Positions 8,378 to 17,821 of a DNA stretch of 64,000 nt are shown here, one piece after another. Position numbers and translations under genes: made by a program. The stretch is from contig NZ_JAUSXO010000001.1 in assembly GCF_030816075.1 (NCBI RefSeq), positions 2,480,001 through 2,544,000 of the forward strand, in the 5' to 3' direction. The stretch's first letter is position 1, and every line of letters begins with the position of its first letter. Under the pieces are notes generated by a model. That model was given only the letters and a program-made list of their open reading frames with translations, searched no databases and was not told the origin of the DNA. Origin of the DNA: Arthrobacter agilis. Its GTDB lineage: Bacteria > Actinomycetota > Actinomycetes > Actinomycetales > Micrococcaceae.

Positions 8378-9103
8378 ATGGACCTCGACCCGGGCACCAT
8401 CTCGATCATCCAGCTCGCGTGGTCGCGGCTGCTCGGACTCGACGACGGGGCGCTCGGCGACGGGGACCCGGGACGCCTGTACAGCATCGACGACGACGCC
8501 TCCGTGGTGACCTTCGTGACCCTGTTCGGGCGCGAGATCCTCAGGGGGCCGGGCTGGGCCGTCGACGCCGGGCGGGACCTGCCCGGTCCGGAACTGCGCA
8601 GCACGTCGACGCTGCTCACGCTCACCCGTGACCATGGCGGACGCGGGCTCGGTGAGGCCCAGCTGTACTTCTGCGACGCCCTGCCGCAGTTCGACGAGCC
8701 GTCCGCCGTCGTCTCGAGCGAGACTGCGCTCGTCCGCGCGCTCGAGCGCAGGTGTCCGCCCGACGACGTCGCCGAGGCCGGCCTCGGCGGGGTCGAGTAC
8801 CCCTTCGTCCTGGTGCACGGGAGCGACGGCGAGGGCGGCGCGGAGCCCACACCGCTGGCCGGCGCCGGTTACGACATCTGGGAGGGCATCCTGGCGCACG
8901 TCGCCGCCATCACACCGCCGGAGGAACGGCGCAAGGGCTATGCGGGGCGTGTGGCGGCCGTCGCGGTCGAGGAGGCGATGGCCGCGGGGCTCGTACCCCA
9001 GTGGCGTGCACGGACGGACAACACGGCATCGCAGCGGACGGCCCGTCGGGCGGGCTTCGTCTTCGCGGGGACGCAGACGTCCGTGGCCTTCGACCAGCGG
9101 TGA
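8378..9103 (+). CDS. GNAT-family acetyltransferase
   Basis: 241 residues. The C-terminal part has the GNAT acetyl-CoA fold: RRKGYAGRVAAVAVEEAMAAG (motif A, loop RKGYAG) and RTDNTASQRTARRAGFVFAGT (motif B, Asn and Ala-Arg contacts). The N-terminal 100 residues are less conserved. It follows pfkA by three bases and is probably co-transcribed. The substrate cannot be told from the sequence. Confidence 0.8.
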   Translation: MDLDPGTISIIQLAWSRLLGLDDGALGDGDPGRLYSIDDDASVVTFVTLFGREILRGPGWAVDAGRDLPGPELRSTSTLLTLTRDHGGRGLGEAQLYFCDALPQFDEPSAVVSSETALVRALERRCPPDDVAEAGLGGVEYPFVLVHGSDGEGGAEPTPLAGAGYDIWEGILAHVAAITPPEERRKGYAGRVAAVAVEEAMAAGLVPQWRARTDNTASQRTARRAGFVFAGTQTSVAFDQR

Positions 9104-9132
9104 GGGCGCGACACCTCACGCGCTGAACCGCC

Positions 9133-9678
9133 CTACCGGCCGAACAGCTCCAGGAGCTCCGTCCGCCCGAACAGCTCGGCGGCGGCACGCGCCGACGGCG
9201 TCCCTGCATCGGGGTCGGCTCCCGCTCCGGCGAGGAGCCGCACCACGTCGGTGTGGCCCTTGAAGACGGCTCCGGCCAGGGGCGTCTGCCCGCGGTCGTT
9301 GGCCTGGTCGGCGTCGGCGCCGCGGGCCAGGAGATCACGCACGATGCCCGGGTGCCCGTTGTACGCGGCGAGCATCAGGAGGCTGTCGCCGGCCGTGTTC
9401 GTCAGCGTGAACGGCACACCCGCATCGAGGTACCGCACGAGGGTCGCGGTGTCGCCCTGCCGGGCAGCATCGAACAGGGCGTGCGCTAGGGCGATCGCGG
9501 CTGCGGCCCCGGCATCGTCCTGCGGACCGGTCGCGGTCTCCGCACCATCGCCGGACGCTGCCTCAGGGCCGGGCGCTGTGCTGCCGTCAGGCATCGTCCT
9601 GCTGCCGCCCCGCGGTGTACCGCCGCCGGGCCGTGGACCTGCACCGTCCGGCACGCCGCCGTCGTTCCCGGCGCTCAT
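9133..9678 (-). CDS. Ankyrin-repeat protein
   Basis: 181 residues. After a Gly/Pro/Ala-rich N-terminus of about 65 residues come three to four ankyrin units: HALFDAARQGDTATLVRYLDAG, AGDSLLMLAAYNGHPGIVRDLL and RGQTPLAGAVFKGHTDVVRLL, each with the TPL/A-x-GH pattern and the DADQAN hairpin. It is probably cytosolic and acts in protein binding. The ATG at 9678 overlaps the ygfZ stop (ATGA); a later ATG at about 9592 would remove the low-complexity head. The partner is unknown, but coupling to ygfZ suggests a shared role. Confidence 0.78.
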   Translation of the reverse strand: MSAGNDGGVPDGAGPRPGGGTPRGGSRTMPDGSTAPGPEAASGDGAETATGPQDDAGAAAAIALAHALFDAARQGDTATLVRYLDAGVPFTLTNTAGDSLLMLAAYNGHPGIVRDLLARGADADQANDRGQTPLAGAVFKGHTDVVRLLAGAGADPDAGTPSARAAAELFGRTELLELFGR

Positions 9679-10763
9679 CGCGGTGCTTTCAGGAAGCCCG
9701 TCGCCCGCCCGACGACCTGCCCCGCGTCGGGTGCCACGATGACCTCCTGGCCTGCGGCATAGCGTTCCTCCCCGTCCTGGACGAGGAGGTCCGCCGAGGC
9801 GTCCACGGAGCGCTTGAGGACGGCGAGGGCGATGGGGCCCATCTCGTAGTGGTGGCCCACGGAGGTGACCCGGCCCACGGTGCGGCCCTCACTGATGACG
9901 GGGCTGCCCGGGGCCGGGAGGGTGTGCTGGCTCCCGTCGAGGTGCAGGAACGTCAGCCGGCGGGGCGGATGCCCGAGGTTGTGGACGCGTGCGATCGTCT
10001 CCTGGCCCTTGTAGCAGCCCTTCGCGAGATGCACGGCCGTGCGCATGAGGTCCAGTTCGTGCGGGATGGTCTTCTCGTCGGTCTCGAAACCGGGCCGCGG
10101 CCGCCACGCGGCGATCCGCAGGGCCTCGGCCGCGAGCGAACCGGCGAGGGCCAGACCCGTCGAGGCGACGGCGTCCTCGATCCCGTTCCGCGGCACGAGG
10201 TACTCGAACCAGGGCCGCTCCCGTCCGGGATGTGCGTCGTCGACGATCGAGTAGGCGTAGCCACCCGTCCCGACGGCGGGCCAGGGGTCCTCCCACACCA
10301 CGACGTCGTCGCCCAGTCCGGGAAGGGCCCGGGTGGCCCCGAGGACCGCCCAGGCGTCGGTGGCGTCGGTGATCTCGACGCGGAGCATGAACTTCATACG
10401 CTCGAGGAATGCGGTGAGCGGGGCGGCCTCACCGCCTTCGGTGACGAGCCACGTGGTGGCGCCGTCGTCCACGACGTGCGCCGCGTACTCGATGCGGCCC
10501 TGCACGGTGAGGAGCAGGGTCTCGGAGCTCTGCCCGGGCTGCAGGCCGAGGAGCAGCTGGGAGGAGAGCGTGTTGAGCCAGCTCAGGCGGTCCGGCCCGG
10601 AGACCGTCACGACGCCGCGCTGCGAGAGATCGACGACGGCCTGCCCGTCGGCGAGGAGTCGCTGCTCCCGGAAGGGGTCGCCGTAGTGGGACGCCACCCC
10701 GGCGTCCGCTCCGCCGCCTTCGACGGCTCCGGATCGGCTGAGGAAAGGGCTGTGCGAGGTCAT
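9675..10763 (-). CDS. ygfZ: YgfZ/GcvT-like folate-binding protein
   Basis: 362 residues with the GcvT aminomethyltransferase-like fold and the YgfZ signature KGCYKGQE near residue 247, where the Cys is the conserved residue. YgfZ proteins support assembly or repair of iron-sulfur enzymes with tetrahydrofolate. The gene ends inside the ankyrin gene start (ATGA). A nitrobindin-like gene lies upstream on the same strand; both gene types also neighbour each other in mycobacteria, from memory. Confidence 0.88.
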   Translation of the reverse strand: MTSHSPFLSRSGAVEGGGADAGVASHYGDPFREQRLLADGQAVVDLSQRGVVTVSGPDRLSWLNTLSSQLLLGLQPGQSSETLLLTVQGRIEYAAHVVDDGATTWLVTEGGEAAPLTAFLERMKFMLRVEITDATDAWAVLGATRALPGLGDDVVVWEDPWPAVGTGGYAYSIVDDAHPGRERPWFEYLVPRNGIEDAVASTGLALAGSLAAEALRIAAWRPRPGFETDEKTIPHELDLMRTAVHLAKGCYKGQETIARVHNLGHPPRRLTFLHLDGSQHTLPAPGSPVISEGRTVGRVTSVGHHYEMGPIALAVLKRSVDASADLLVQDGEERYAAGQEVIVAPDAGQVVGRATGFLKAPR

Positions 10764-10836
10764 GACGGTATAACGCCTTCCGGGCGGGACTATTCCGCGG
10801 TGCTGGTGGAGCCGGTGGCGCGCAGTACGGCGGCGC

Positions 10837-11436
10837 TCAGGAGGCTTTCTTCAGGATGGCGGAGGCGTGGGCCTCCAGGGAGTTGCCGTCGGCGGCCACG
10901 TCCCAGCGCCAGTAGAGGTTGCCCTCCACCAGGCCGAACAGGCGGGTGGCCGCCGTGTACTCCTTGGAGTGCTGGCCACGCATCACCAGGTCGGTGCTCA
11001 GCTGGATCTGGGGGCCCTTGATACTGCCGTAGTACAGCTCCGCGATGCCGCCGGGGTGGACGATCGTCGCGGTGATGTCGAAGCCGCCCGCCGCGTTGCG
11101 GAACTGCTCCACCTCGTCGGCGGTCTTGAGGGACGGGACGATGTCCGCGGGGCTTAGCCCCGGGCCGACGTCCGCGTCGTTCAGCTTGCGATCGAGCGCC
11201 CAGAAGCCCGTCTCCACGGAGAGCGGCCGCAGCTGCGAGCCCTGCTCGTCGATGAGCCACGACTCCGCGGTGTACTGCAGGTAGGGAAGGCCGTTCTGCG
11301 AGAACGTGACCCGCTGGGAGAAGCGCTCCGAATCGGCGGTTCCCTCACCGAGCATCCCCGTCCCCTCCCAGGTTCCGAGGAGCCACGACAGCGGGACGAG
11401 TTCGGGCGTGAGGTCGGTGGGCAGGTCAATCGACAT
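10837..11436 (-). CDS. FABP-like/nitrobindin family heme-binding protein
   Basis: 199 residues. A beta-barrel protein with the family motif WLLGTWEGTGMLGEG near residues 19-33 and alternating hydrophobic strands throughout; actinobacterial members bind heme b and isomerise or bind reactive nitrogen species. The proximal His region is expected near the C-terminus. No signal peptide, so it is cytosolic. It may belong with ygfZ and the oxidative/iron-sulfur upkeep genes. Confidence 0.82.
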   Translation of the reverse strand: MSIDLPTDLTPELVPLSWLLGTWEGTGMLGEGTADSERFSQRVTFSQNGLPYLQYTAESWLIDEQGSQLRPLSVETGFWALDRKLNDADVGPGLSPADIVPSLKTADEVEQFRNAAGGFDITATIVHPGGIAELYYGSIKGPQIQLSTDLVMRGQHSKEYTAATRLFGLVEGNLYWRWDVAADGNSLEAHASAILKKAS

Positions 11437-11456
11437 GGGGACTCCCGGTCGGTCGG

Positions 11457-11570
11457 CTACTTCTGGCCCTTGTAGAGGCGCGTGATGACAAGGGCTGCGA
11501 AACCCGCCATGCCGAGACCGGCGACGACCAGCAGCGAGATGAAGAAGATTTCAAGAGCAAGGATGGACAT
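11457..11570 (-). CDS. Single-helix 37-residue membrane protein
   Basis: A small ORF reading MSILALEIFFISLLVVAGLG and ending in a basic ITRLYKGQK tail. A GGGAG lies just upstream of the ATG at 11570. One membrane helix with a positively charged cytoplasmic end. It is only about 20 bp upstream of the nitrobindin gene on the same strand, so it is probably co-transcribed. Function unknown; real translation is inferred from the clean ribosome site and charge pattern. Confidence 0.6.
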   Translation of the reverse strand: MSILALEIFFISLLVVAGLGMAGFAALVITRLYKGQK

Positions 11571-11643
11571 GCTCCCATCCTAACGCCCGGTCCGTGGGCC
11601 ACCGGACAGGTGCCGGCAGCACCCGGCGCCCGCGAATCTGTGC

Positions 11644-12396
11644 TCAGGTGAGGAACAGCTTGTCGAGGAAATACACGACGGCGCCGATCGCGAGGACCGG
11701 CGCGACTCCGGCGGCGACGGCCGCGAGGACCGCCAGCGGTGCTTCCCGTCCGACGAGCAGCCGGCGGGTCCCCGCGATCACCACGCCGCAGGCGAGTCCC
11801 ACGACCCCGGCGGCCAGGGCCGGCACATCGGTGAACAGGGCTGCCCCGAGAGGTCCGGCGAGCGCCGCGAGGGCGACGGCGACGGGCGCCACGAGCCGGT
11901 CCGGGAAGGGAAGGAGGCAGACGGCGATAGCGATGAGGACACTGACCCCGGTCACGAGCGTCATCCCGGAGTCGGCGGCGTTCGCGCCGAGGCGGTCGGC
12001 CGCCACCCAGCCCGAACCCATGCCGACGACGACGGCCCCGGAGCTCGCTCCGAGCGTCGATTCCAGCCGGAGGCTCTGCCCGGTGCCGCGGAGGAGCTGG
12101 ATCATGAAGACGGCACCGACCCCGAGGGCCACGGATGCTGGGAACCAGGTGAGGAAGGACGGGCCTGGGGTGATACCGGCGAGGACGACGGCGAGCAGGG
12201 CGCTCAGCCCGATCGCCGTCGACAGGCTCTTCCGGGCGGGTACGCGCAGGATGTACGGCCACCCCACGGCGGTGAGGATGCACGCGACCGCCGTGACGAT
12301 CGCCACCGCGGAGTGGGAGATGTAGGAGGACGCGACGATCGCCGCGGTCGCCAGCGCTGCGGCTCCGGCCGCTGCGGCCACACTCGTCCTCTTCAC
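11644..12396 (-). CDS. Polytopic membrane protein (permease-like)
   Basis: 250 residues with about eight hydrophobic helices and short loops, starting MKRTSVAAAAGAAALATAAI. No soluble domain and no motif I can tie to a known transporter. It is the first gene of a leftward run with the 37-residue protein and the nitrobindin gene. Its start is 183 bp from glnR, so the two share a divergent promoter region. Confidence 0.65.
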   Translation of the reverse strand: MKRTSVAAAAGAAALATAAIVASSYISHSAVAIVTAVACILTAVGWPYILRVPARKSLSTAIGLSALLAVVLAGITPGPSFLTWFPASVALGVGAVFMIQLLRGTGQSLRLESTLGASSGAVVVGMGSGWVAADRLGANAADSGMTLVTGVSVLIAIAVCLLPFPDRLVAPVAVALAALAGPLGAALFTDVPALAAGVVGLACGVVIAGTRRLLVGREAPLAVLAAVAAGVAPVLAIGAVVYFLDKLFLT

Positions 12397-12579
12397 CCCA
12401 GCAATACTGCCCTACGCATACTGGCGGCGCGAAAACCCGCGTACGGAGGGAGGAGGGCGCGTGGGATCCCTCACAGGGCTGCGGCTATACTTGTCGAAAT
12501 CTCTACCGCCTCCCGGCTCCGGACCAGGAACGGGGGCGCCACTGCCCGATGATGCGCGTTCCCTACCCGTGGAGGACAC

Positions 12580-13287
12580 ATGCCGCACATCCTGATGCTG
12601 ACCAACACCACCGGCTCGTCCGTCGAGATCCTGCCGGCACTCGAGTTGCTCAACCACAAGGTGCACATCCTCGCGGCGGAGCCCACGGCCCTGCTCGACA
12701 CCGACCCGTGCGACGTCGTCCTGGTGGATGCCCGGAAGGACCTCGTCGGCGCCCGCTCCCTCACCCAGCTCCTCAAGGCCACCGGCCTCAGCGCTCCCCT
12801 CGTCCTCGTCCTCACCGAGGGCGGCATGGCGGCGGTGGCCGCGAACTGGCTCGCGGACGACGTCGTGCTCGACTCGGCCGGCCCCGCGGAGGTGGAGGCG
12901 CGGCTGCGCCTCGTCATCGCACGGTCGGCGGCGGCGGGCGAGGAGACGAGCACGGAGATCCATGCCTCGGGCGTGGTGATCGACGAGGCCAGCTACACCG
13001 CACGCGTGGGCGGGGAACCGCTGAACCTCACGTACAAGGAGTTCGAGCTGCTGAAGTACCTGGCGCAGCATCCGGGCCGCGTCTTCACGCGTGATCAGCT
13101 CCTGCACGAGGTGTGGGGCTACGACTACTACGGCGGCACGCGCACCGTGGACGTGCACGTGCGGCGCCTGCGCGCGAAGCTCGGGTCCGACCACGAGCAG
13201 CTCATCGGGACGGTACGGAACGTGGGGTACCGCTTCACGCTGACCCGCCTGCCCGAGGACCGCAGCTCGGTCGACCAGGACGCCTGA
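12580..13287 (+). CDS. glnR: GlnR-type atypical OmpR-family regulator
   Basis: 235 residues. N-terminal atypical receiver (residues 1-125) with a VLVDARKD stretch around Asp50 but without the usual paired acidic residues; C-terminal winged helix (residues about 140-225) with [20 protein letters not shown] and [16 protein letters not shown]. It closely resembles mycobacterial and streptomycete GlnR, which controls nitrogen metabolism and senses state without a kinase. mshD follows, as in Mycobacterium (Rv0818-Rv0819). A TATACT at 12486-12491 is a possible -10 box. It ends at a strong terminator. Confidence 0.85.
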   Translation: MPHILMLTNTTGSSVEILPALELLNHKVHILAAEPTALLDTDPCDVVLVDARKDLVGARSLTQLLKATGLSAPLVLVLTEGGMAAVAANWLADDVVLDSAGPAEVEARLRLVIARSAAAGEETSTEIHASGVVIDEASYTARVGGEPLNLTYKEFELLKYLAQHPGRVFTRDQLLHEVWGYDYYGGTRTVDVHVRRLRAKLGSDHEQLIGTVRNVGYRFTLTRLPEDRSSVDQDA

Positions 13288-13299
13288 GGCCCGGACACG

Positions 13300-13337
13300 A
13301 AGAAGCCCCTTCCACCCGCAGGTGGAAGGGGCTTCTT
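13300..13337 (+). terminator. Rho-independent terminator after glnR
   Basis: Perfect 17-bp stem 13300-13316 / 13321-13337 (AAGAAGCCCCTTCCACC and its complement) with loop CGCA, followed by TTGTTCC. Strong, and separates glnR from mshD. Confidence 0.9.
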
Positions 13338-13354
13338 TGTTCCTGATGGAACCG

Positions 13355-13409
13355 TGGTGGAGGACATACGGGTCGAACGTATCGCGGGCGCCCCACTGGC
13401 GCATCCCCC
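13355..13409 (-). ncRNA. tRNA-like element without anticodon arm
   Basis: Read on the minus strand, GGGGGAT pairs with GTCCTCC as a 7-bp acceptor (two G-U pairs), followed by ACCA. A T-arm with stem ATACG/CGTAT holds the consensus loop TTCGACC. Between them GCGCCAGTGGGGCGC folds like a D-arm (stem GCGC). There is no anticodon stem: only about five bases separate the D-like and T arms. Either a decayed tRNA or att-like 3' end, or a tRNA mimic. The length of 55 nt and the encoded CCA make chance less likely, but the D-like part is weak evidence. Confidence 0.35.
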
Positions 13410-13482
13410 TCGAGCGAGCACCAGACTACCGTACGGGGCATCACTCGCCAAACCCCTCGACGGGCAGGGCTAGGCTGGGCGC

Positions 13483-14451
13483 ATGACCGTCGCACAGCCT
13501 GTCCCCACCTGGTCCGTCGAGCGGATCGCAGGCGCGCCCGGGTCGTCCGTCCTCGGTGACGTCCGACGGCTCGCGGCCGCAGCAGCGGAGGCGGACGGCA
13601 ACCCGCCCCTGTCCGAGCAGACCCTCCTCACCCTCCGGGCGGACGGTGCGGGCGATCGCCTGCTCGTCTTCACGGCGCGTACCGCAGGGCAGCAGGACGG
13701 CGAGCTGGCCGGCGTGGCCGTCATCACCCGCGGCGCGGACGGTGCGGTCCTCGAACTCGTCGTCGGGCCCGACTGCCGGGGCGAGGGCGCCGGCACCGCG
13801 CTCATCGAGGCCGTCCTGGCCGAGGGGATCAGCGATCTGCAGGGCTGGTCGCACGGGAACCACTCCGCGGCCGCGGACCTCGCCGCACGCTTCGGCTTCG
13901 TCCCCGTGCGCGAGCTGTGGCGGATGCGCCTGACGCGCGCGGCCGCCGAGCAGTCCGTGCCGGAGGTGCGCCTGCCCGACGGCGTCGTGCTGCGGCCGTT
14001 CGTGCGCGGACAGGACGAGGAGGCGTGGCTCGCAGCCAACGCCGCGGCGTTCGCCCATCACCCCGAGCAGGGCGCCACCACCCGCGCCGACCTCGAGGCA
14101 CGCATGGACGAGGAGTGGTTCGACGCCGACGGCTTCCTGCTCGCCGTGCGGGAGGAGGACGGCACCCTGCTCGGCTTCCACTGGACGAAGGTGCACGCGG
14201 GCCTCGGCGCACACCCGCCCATGGGCGAGGTGTACGTGGTGGGCGTGACCCCCGAGGCGCAGGGCCTGGGCCTCGGCAAGGCGCTGACCGTCGCGGGCAT
14301 CGAGTACCTCCACGGCAGGGGCCTGCAGGCCATCATGCTGTACGTCGACGCCGACAACACGGCGGCCGTCGCCCTGTACCGGAAGCTCGGTTTCACCCGG
14401 TGGGACGTCGACGTCATGTACGCGGGCAAACGGGCGTTACCCACCTTGTAA
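13483..14451 (+). CDS. mshD: Mycothiol synthase (MshD)
   Basis: 322 residues, two tandem GNAT domains. The N-terminal one (about 1-145) is degenerate; the C-terminal one carries [19 protein letters not shown], the acetyl-CoA loop, and [17 protein letters not shown], motif B. MshD acetylates Cys-GlcN-Ins in the last step of mycothiol synthesis, the low-molecular-weight thiol of actinobacteria. Lying next to glnR supports the assignment. It is followed after 74 bp by ppk1. Confidence 0.9.
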   Translation: MTVAQPVPTWSVERIAGAPGSSVLGDVRRLAAAAAEADGNPPLSEQTLLTLRADGAGDRLLVFTARTAGQQDGELAGVAVITRGADGAVLELVVGPDCRGEGAGTALIEAVLAEGISDLQGWSHGNHSAAADLAARFGFVPVRELWRMRLTRAAAEQSVPEVRLPDGVVLRPFVRGQDEEAWLAANAAAFAHHPEQGATTRADLEARMDEEWFDADGFLLAVREEDGTLLGFHWTKVHAGLGAHPPMGEVYVVGVTPEAQGLGLGKALTVAGIEYLHGRGLQAIMLYVDADNTAAVALYRKLGFTRWDVDVMYAGKRALPTL

Positions 14452-14525
14452 GGTGGTTTCCGAGGCGTGTCCCGGCCTGCAGGGCCGGGCACGAGCCCAT
14501 GCCCGCCCACGCTGCAGGAGACGCA

Positions 14526-16745
14526 ATGGATGAGACACGACGCCGGAGCGCGTCCCTGTACGGATCGTCCGAGACGGCTCCAGCCCGGGCGACCCAGGAC
14601 CGCATCGACATCCCGGACTTCGCTCCGAGCCTCCTGCCGTCCGGCGAGATCCGCCCCGACCGTTTCCTGGACCGGGAGATCAGCTGGCTCGACTTCAACG
14701 CCCGCGTCCTCGAACTGGCCGAGGACCCCGACCTGTTCCTCCTGGAGCGGGTCAGCTTCCTCTCCATCTTCGCGTCCAACCTCGACGAGTTCTTCATGGT
14801 GCGGGTCGCCGGCCTGAAGCGGCGCATCGCCACCGGACTGGCCGTGCCTTCCGCCGCCGGGCTCAGTCCCATCGAGCAGCTCGAGAAGATCATGAATGAC
14901 GGCTACCAGCTGCAGCAGCGCCACGCAGCGGTGTTCGCCGAGCACATCCGGCCCGCGCTCGCCGAGGAGCAGATCCACCTCACCACCTGGGAGGAGCTCG
15001 ACGAGACCGCGCGCGCGGAGCTGCACAAGATGTTCGCCGAGAAGGTCTTCCCGATCCTCACCCCGCTGGCCGTCGACCCCGCGCACCCCTTCCCGTACAT
15101 CTCGGGGCTGTCCCTGAACCTCGCGGTCGTGGTCCGCAACCCGGTCAGCGACAAGGAGCTCTTCGCGCGCGTCAAGGTGCCCGACCAGCTGCCACGCCTC
15201 ATGTCCGTCGACGGACCGCGTGCCGGCAACGTCGCCGGGCGCATCGCGCGCTTCATCCCGCTCGAGGAGGTCATCGCCGTCCACCTCGATCAGCTCTTCC
15301 CGGGCATGGAGGTCCTCGAACACCACCTGTTCCGTGTCACGCGCAACGAGGACCTCGAGGTCGAGGAGGACGACGCCGAGAACCTCCTGCAGGCCCTCGA
15401 GAAGGAGCTCCTGCGCCGCCGGTTCGGCCCGCCCGTGCGTCTGGAGGTGACCACGGACATCAATCCGAGCATCCGTGCGCTCCTGTCACGGGAGCTCGGG
15501 GTGGAGGAGGACGAGGTGTACACCCTCCCCGCTCCCCTGGACCTGCGGGGGCTCAGCGTGATCGCTGGCATCGACCGGGGTGACCTGCACTACCCGAAGC
15601 ACGTCCCGCACACGAGCCGCCACCTCAACGAGAGCGAGACCTCGAAGGCGGCGAACGTCTTCGCCGCGATGCGCCGGCGTGACATCCTGCTGCACCACCC
15701 GTACGACTCGTTCTCGACGTCGGTGCAGGCGTTCCTGGAGCAGGCGGCAGCCGACCCCAAGGTCCAGGCCATCAAGCAGACCCTCTACCGCACCTCGGGC
15801 GACTCGCCGATCGTCGACGCCCTGATCGACGCCGCCGAGGCCGGCAAGCAGGTGCTCGCCCTCGTGGAGATCAAGGCCCGCTTCGACGAGCAGGCCAACA
15901 TCTCCTGGGCCCGGAAGCTCGAGCAGGCCGGCGTGCACGTGGTGTACGGCATCGTGGGCCTGAAGACGCACTGCAAGCTCTCCCTGGTGGTGCGGCAGGA
16001 GATCGACGGCCTGCGCCGCTACTGCCACATCGGCACGGGCAACTACCACCCGCGGACCGCCCGGTACTACGAGGACCTGGGTCTGCTCACCGCCAACGAG
16101 CAGGTGGGCCAGGATCTCTCGCGGCTGTTCAACCAGCTCTCCGGGTACGCCCCGAAGTCCACGTTCAAGCGACTGCTGGTCGCGCCGCGCTCCGTCCGTT
16201 CGGGCCTGATCGACCGGATCGAACGGGAGATCGCCAACAAGCAGGCAGGCCGCGCCGCCCGCGTGGTCATCAAGGTCAACTCGATGGTGGACGAGGCGAT
16301 CATCGACTCGCTCTACCGTGCGTCGCAGGCCGGGGTGAAGGTGGACGTGATCGTCCGCGGCATCTGCTCGGTGCGGCCGGGCGTCCCGGGCCTGAGCGAG
16401 AACGTGACGGTTCGTTCCGTCCTCGGACGGTTCCTCGAGCACTCACGCGTCTTCGCCTTCGCGAACGGTGGCGAGCCGGCGGTGTTCATCGGCTCCGCGG
16501 ACATGATGCACCGCAACCTCGACCGCCGTGTCGAGGCCCTCGTGCAGCTCAGTGCACCCGAGGACATCTCCTACCTGATGAGCCTCATGGACCGCTACAT
16601 GGATCCGGGGGTCTCCAGCTGGCACCTCGACGAGACGGGCTGCTGGACACGCCACCACAAGGACGACGACGGCGCCCCCCTCGAGGACATCCAGTCCTGG
16701 CTGCTCGCCTCGCGGGCTCGGCAGCGTGCGGTGTCACGCCGCTGA
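14526..16745 (+). CDS. ppk1: Polyphosphate kinase 1
   Basis: 739 residues from ATG 14526, with CAGGAG about seven bases upstream. Domains in order: N-terminal helical ([19 protein letters not shown]), head domain, and two phospholipase-D-like catalytic domains. KTHCKL gives His482, the likely phosphohistidine; [10 protein letters not shown] follows, and GSADMMHRN carries the second conserved His. Longer than E. coli Ppk by an N-terminal extension. Reversibly makes polyphosphate from ATP. Its stop overlaps the mutT1 start by one base (TGATG). Confidence 0.95.
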   Translation: MDETRRRSASLYGSSETAPARATQDRIDIPDFAPSLLPSGEIRPDRFLDREISWLDFNARVLELAEDPDLFLLERVSFLSIFASNLDEFFMVRVAGLKRRIATGLAVPSAAGLSPIEQLEKIMNDGYQLQQRHAAVFAEHIRPALAEEQIHLTTWEELDETARAELHKMFAEKVFPILTPLAVDPAHPFPYISGLSLNLAVVVRNPVSDKELFARVKVPDQLPRLMSVDGPRAGNVAGRIARFIPLEEVIAVHLDQLFPGMEVLEHHLFRVTRNEDLEVEEDDAENLLQALEKELLRRRFGPPVRLEVTTDINPSIRALLSRELGVEEDEVYTLPAPLDLRGLSVIAGIDRGDLHYPKHVPHTSRHLNESETSKAANVFAAMRRRDILLHHPYDSFSTSVQAFLEQAAADPKVQAIKQTLYRTSGDSPIVDALIDAAEAGKQVLALVEIKARFDEQANISWARKLEQAGVHVVYGIVGLKTHCKLSLVVRQEIDGLRRYCHIGTGNYHPRTARYYEDLGLLTANEQVGQDLSRLFNQLSGYAPKSTFKRLLVAPRSVRSGLIDRIEREIANKQAGRAARVVIKVNSMVDEAIIDSLYRASQAGVKVDVIVRGICSVRPGVPGLSENVTVRSVLGRFLEHSRVFAFANGGEPAVFIGSADMMHRNLDRRVEALVQLSAPEDISYLMSLMDRYMDPGVSSWHLDETGCWTRHHKDDDGAPLEDIQSWLLASRARQRAVSRR

Positions 16746-17710
16746 TGGCCACATCGACAGAGAGCACCTCCGCCGCTTCCACCCAGGGCGGCGGCGAGGT
16801 CATCGCCGCCGGGACGCTCTGCTGGCGGATCGAGAAGGGCCAGCTCCAGGTCCTGATCATCCACCGGCCCCGTTACCGGGACTGGTCGTGGCCGAAGGGC
16901 AAGCTCGATCCGGGAGAGACGACGCCGGAGTGTGCTATCCGCGAGACCTTCGAGGAAGTGGGGCTCAGCGTCAAGCTCGGCATCCCGCTCGCCACCATCA
17001 CCTACCCGGTGTCCTCGCGCGACAAGGTCGTCCTGTACTGGGCGGCGAGAACCGATCGCCTGCGGCCCGTACCGGACGGCAAGGAGGTGGACCGGGTGCA
17101 GTGGGTGTCGCCGGAGGAGGCACGCGACATGCTGAGCAACCCGTCCGACGTCGAGCCGCTGGACGCCCTCGTGGCAGCACATGCGGCCAAGGACCTCCAG
17201 ACGTGGCCGCTGATCGTGGTGCGGCACGCGAAGGCGAAGCCGCGTTCCTCCTGGAGCCGGGCCGAGGGTGATCGGCCCCTCGCCGCCACCGGCCGGCGGC
17301 AGGCCATCGCCGTGAGCCGCCTGCTCCAGGCGTGGAATCCCGAGCGCGTGGTGAGCAGCCCGTGGGAGCGCTGCGTGCAGACCATCTCCCCCTACGTCAA
17401 CCAGCGCAGTGCGAAGCTCAAGCTCGTCGACGCCCTCACGGAGCACGACGCCGCCCGCAGGCCGGGACGCGCGAAGGCCGCCGTCGAGCGGGTCTTCGAC
17501 AAGCGGCGGCCCGTGGCACTCTGCACGCACCGTCCCGTGCTGCCGCTCGTCTTCGCGGTGCTGGGCGACCACATGCCGGCAGGACTGCGGCAGCTCCTCC
17601 CTGTCGACGACCCGTACCTCGCTCCGGGCGAAGCGGTGATCTGCCAGGTGAGCAGCGCGAACCCCGGGCGCATCGTGTCGGTGGAGCAGTTCCGTGCGTA
17701 CGACGACTGA
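16745..17710 (+). CDS. mutT1: MutT1-type Nudix plus histidine phosphatase
   Basis: 321 residues. A complete Nudix box sits at residues 52-74 (GKLDPGE...RETFEEVG). The second half is a histidine phosphatase domain starting with RHAKAKP at about residue 160 and containing the ERVVSSPWERC stretch. This two-domain build is that of mycobacterial MutT1, which hydrolyses 8-oxo-dGTP and diadenosine polyphosphates. It is coupled to ppk1 by a TGATG overlap, the same pairing as in Mycobacterium tuberculosis. Confidence 0.9.
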   Translation: MATSTESTSAASTQGGGEVIAAGTLCWRIEKGQLQVLIIHRPRYRDWSWPKGKLDPGETTPECAIRETFEEVGLSVKLGIPLATITYPVSSRDKVVLYWAARTDRLRPVPDGKEVDRVQWVSPEEARDMLSNPSDVEPLDALVAAHAAKDLQTWPLIVVRHAKAKPRSSWSRAEGDRPLAATGRRQAIAVSRLLQAWNPERVVSSPWERCVQTISPYVNQRSAKLKLVDALTEHDAARRPGRAKAAVERVFDKRRPVALCTHRPVLPLVFAVLGDHMPAGLRQLLPVDDPYLAPGEAVICQVSSANPGRIVSVEQFRAYDD

Positions 17711-17821
17711 GCGCGGTCCGGCCGTGGCCTGGAGGAGGTCGGGCAGCGGTGTGTCGGCGCGGGCCCACAGGCAGCCGCCGCAGCCTCCGGCGGGCGAGGC
17801 GTTTCGCCTAGACTTGACCGG

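Noticed and set aside
7283..8899. 538-residue minus-strand frame across pfkA and the acetyltransferase
   Set aside because: Antisense to two clear genes with intact family motifs; composition is that of reverse-frame GC-rich DNA.
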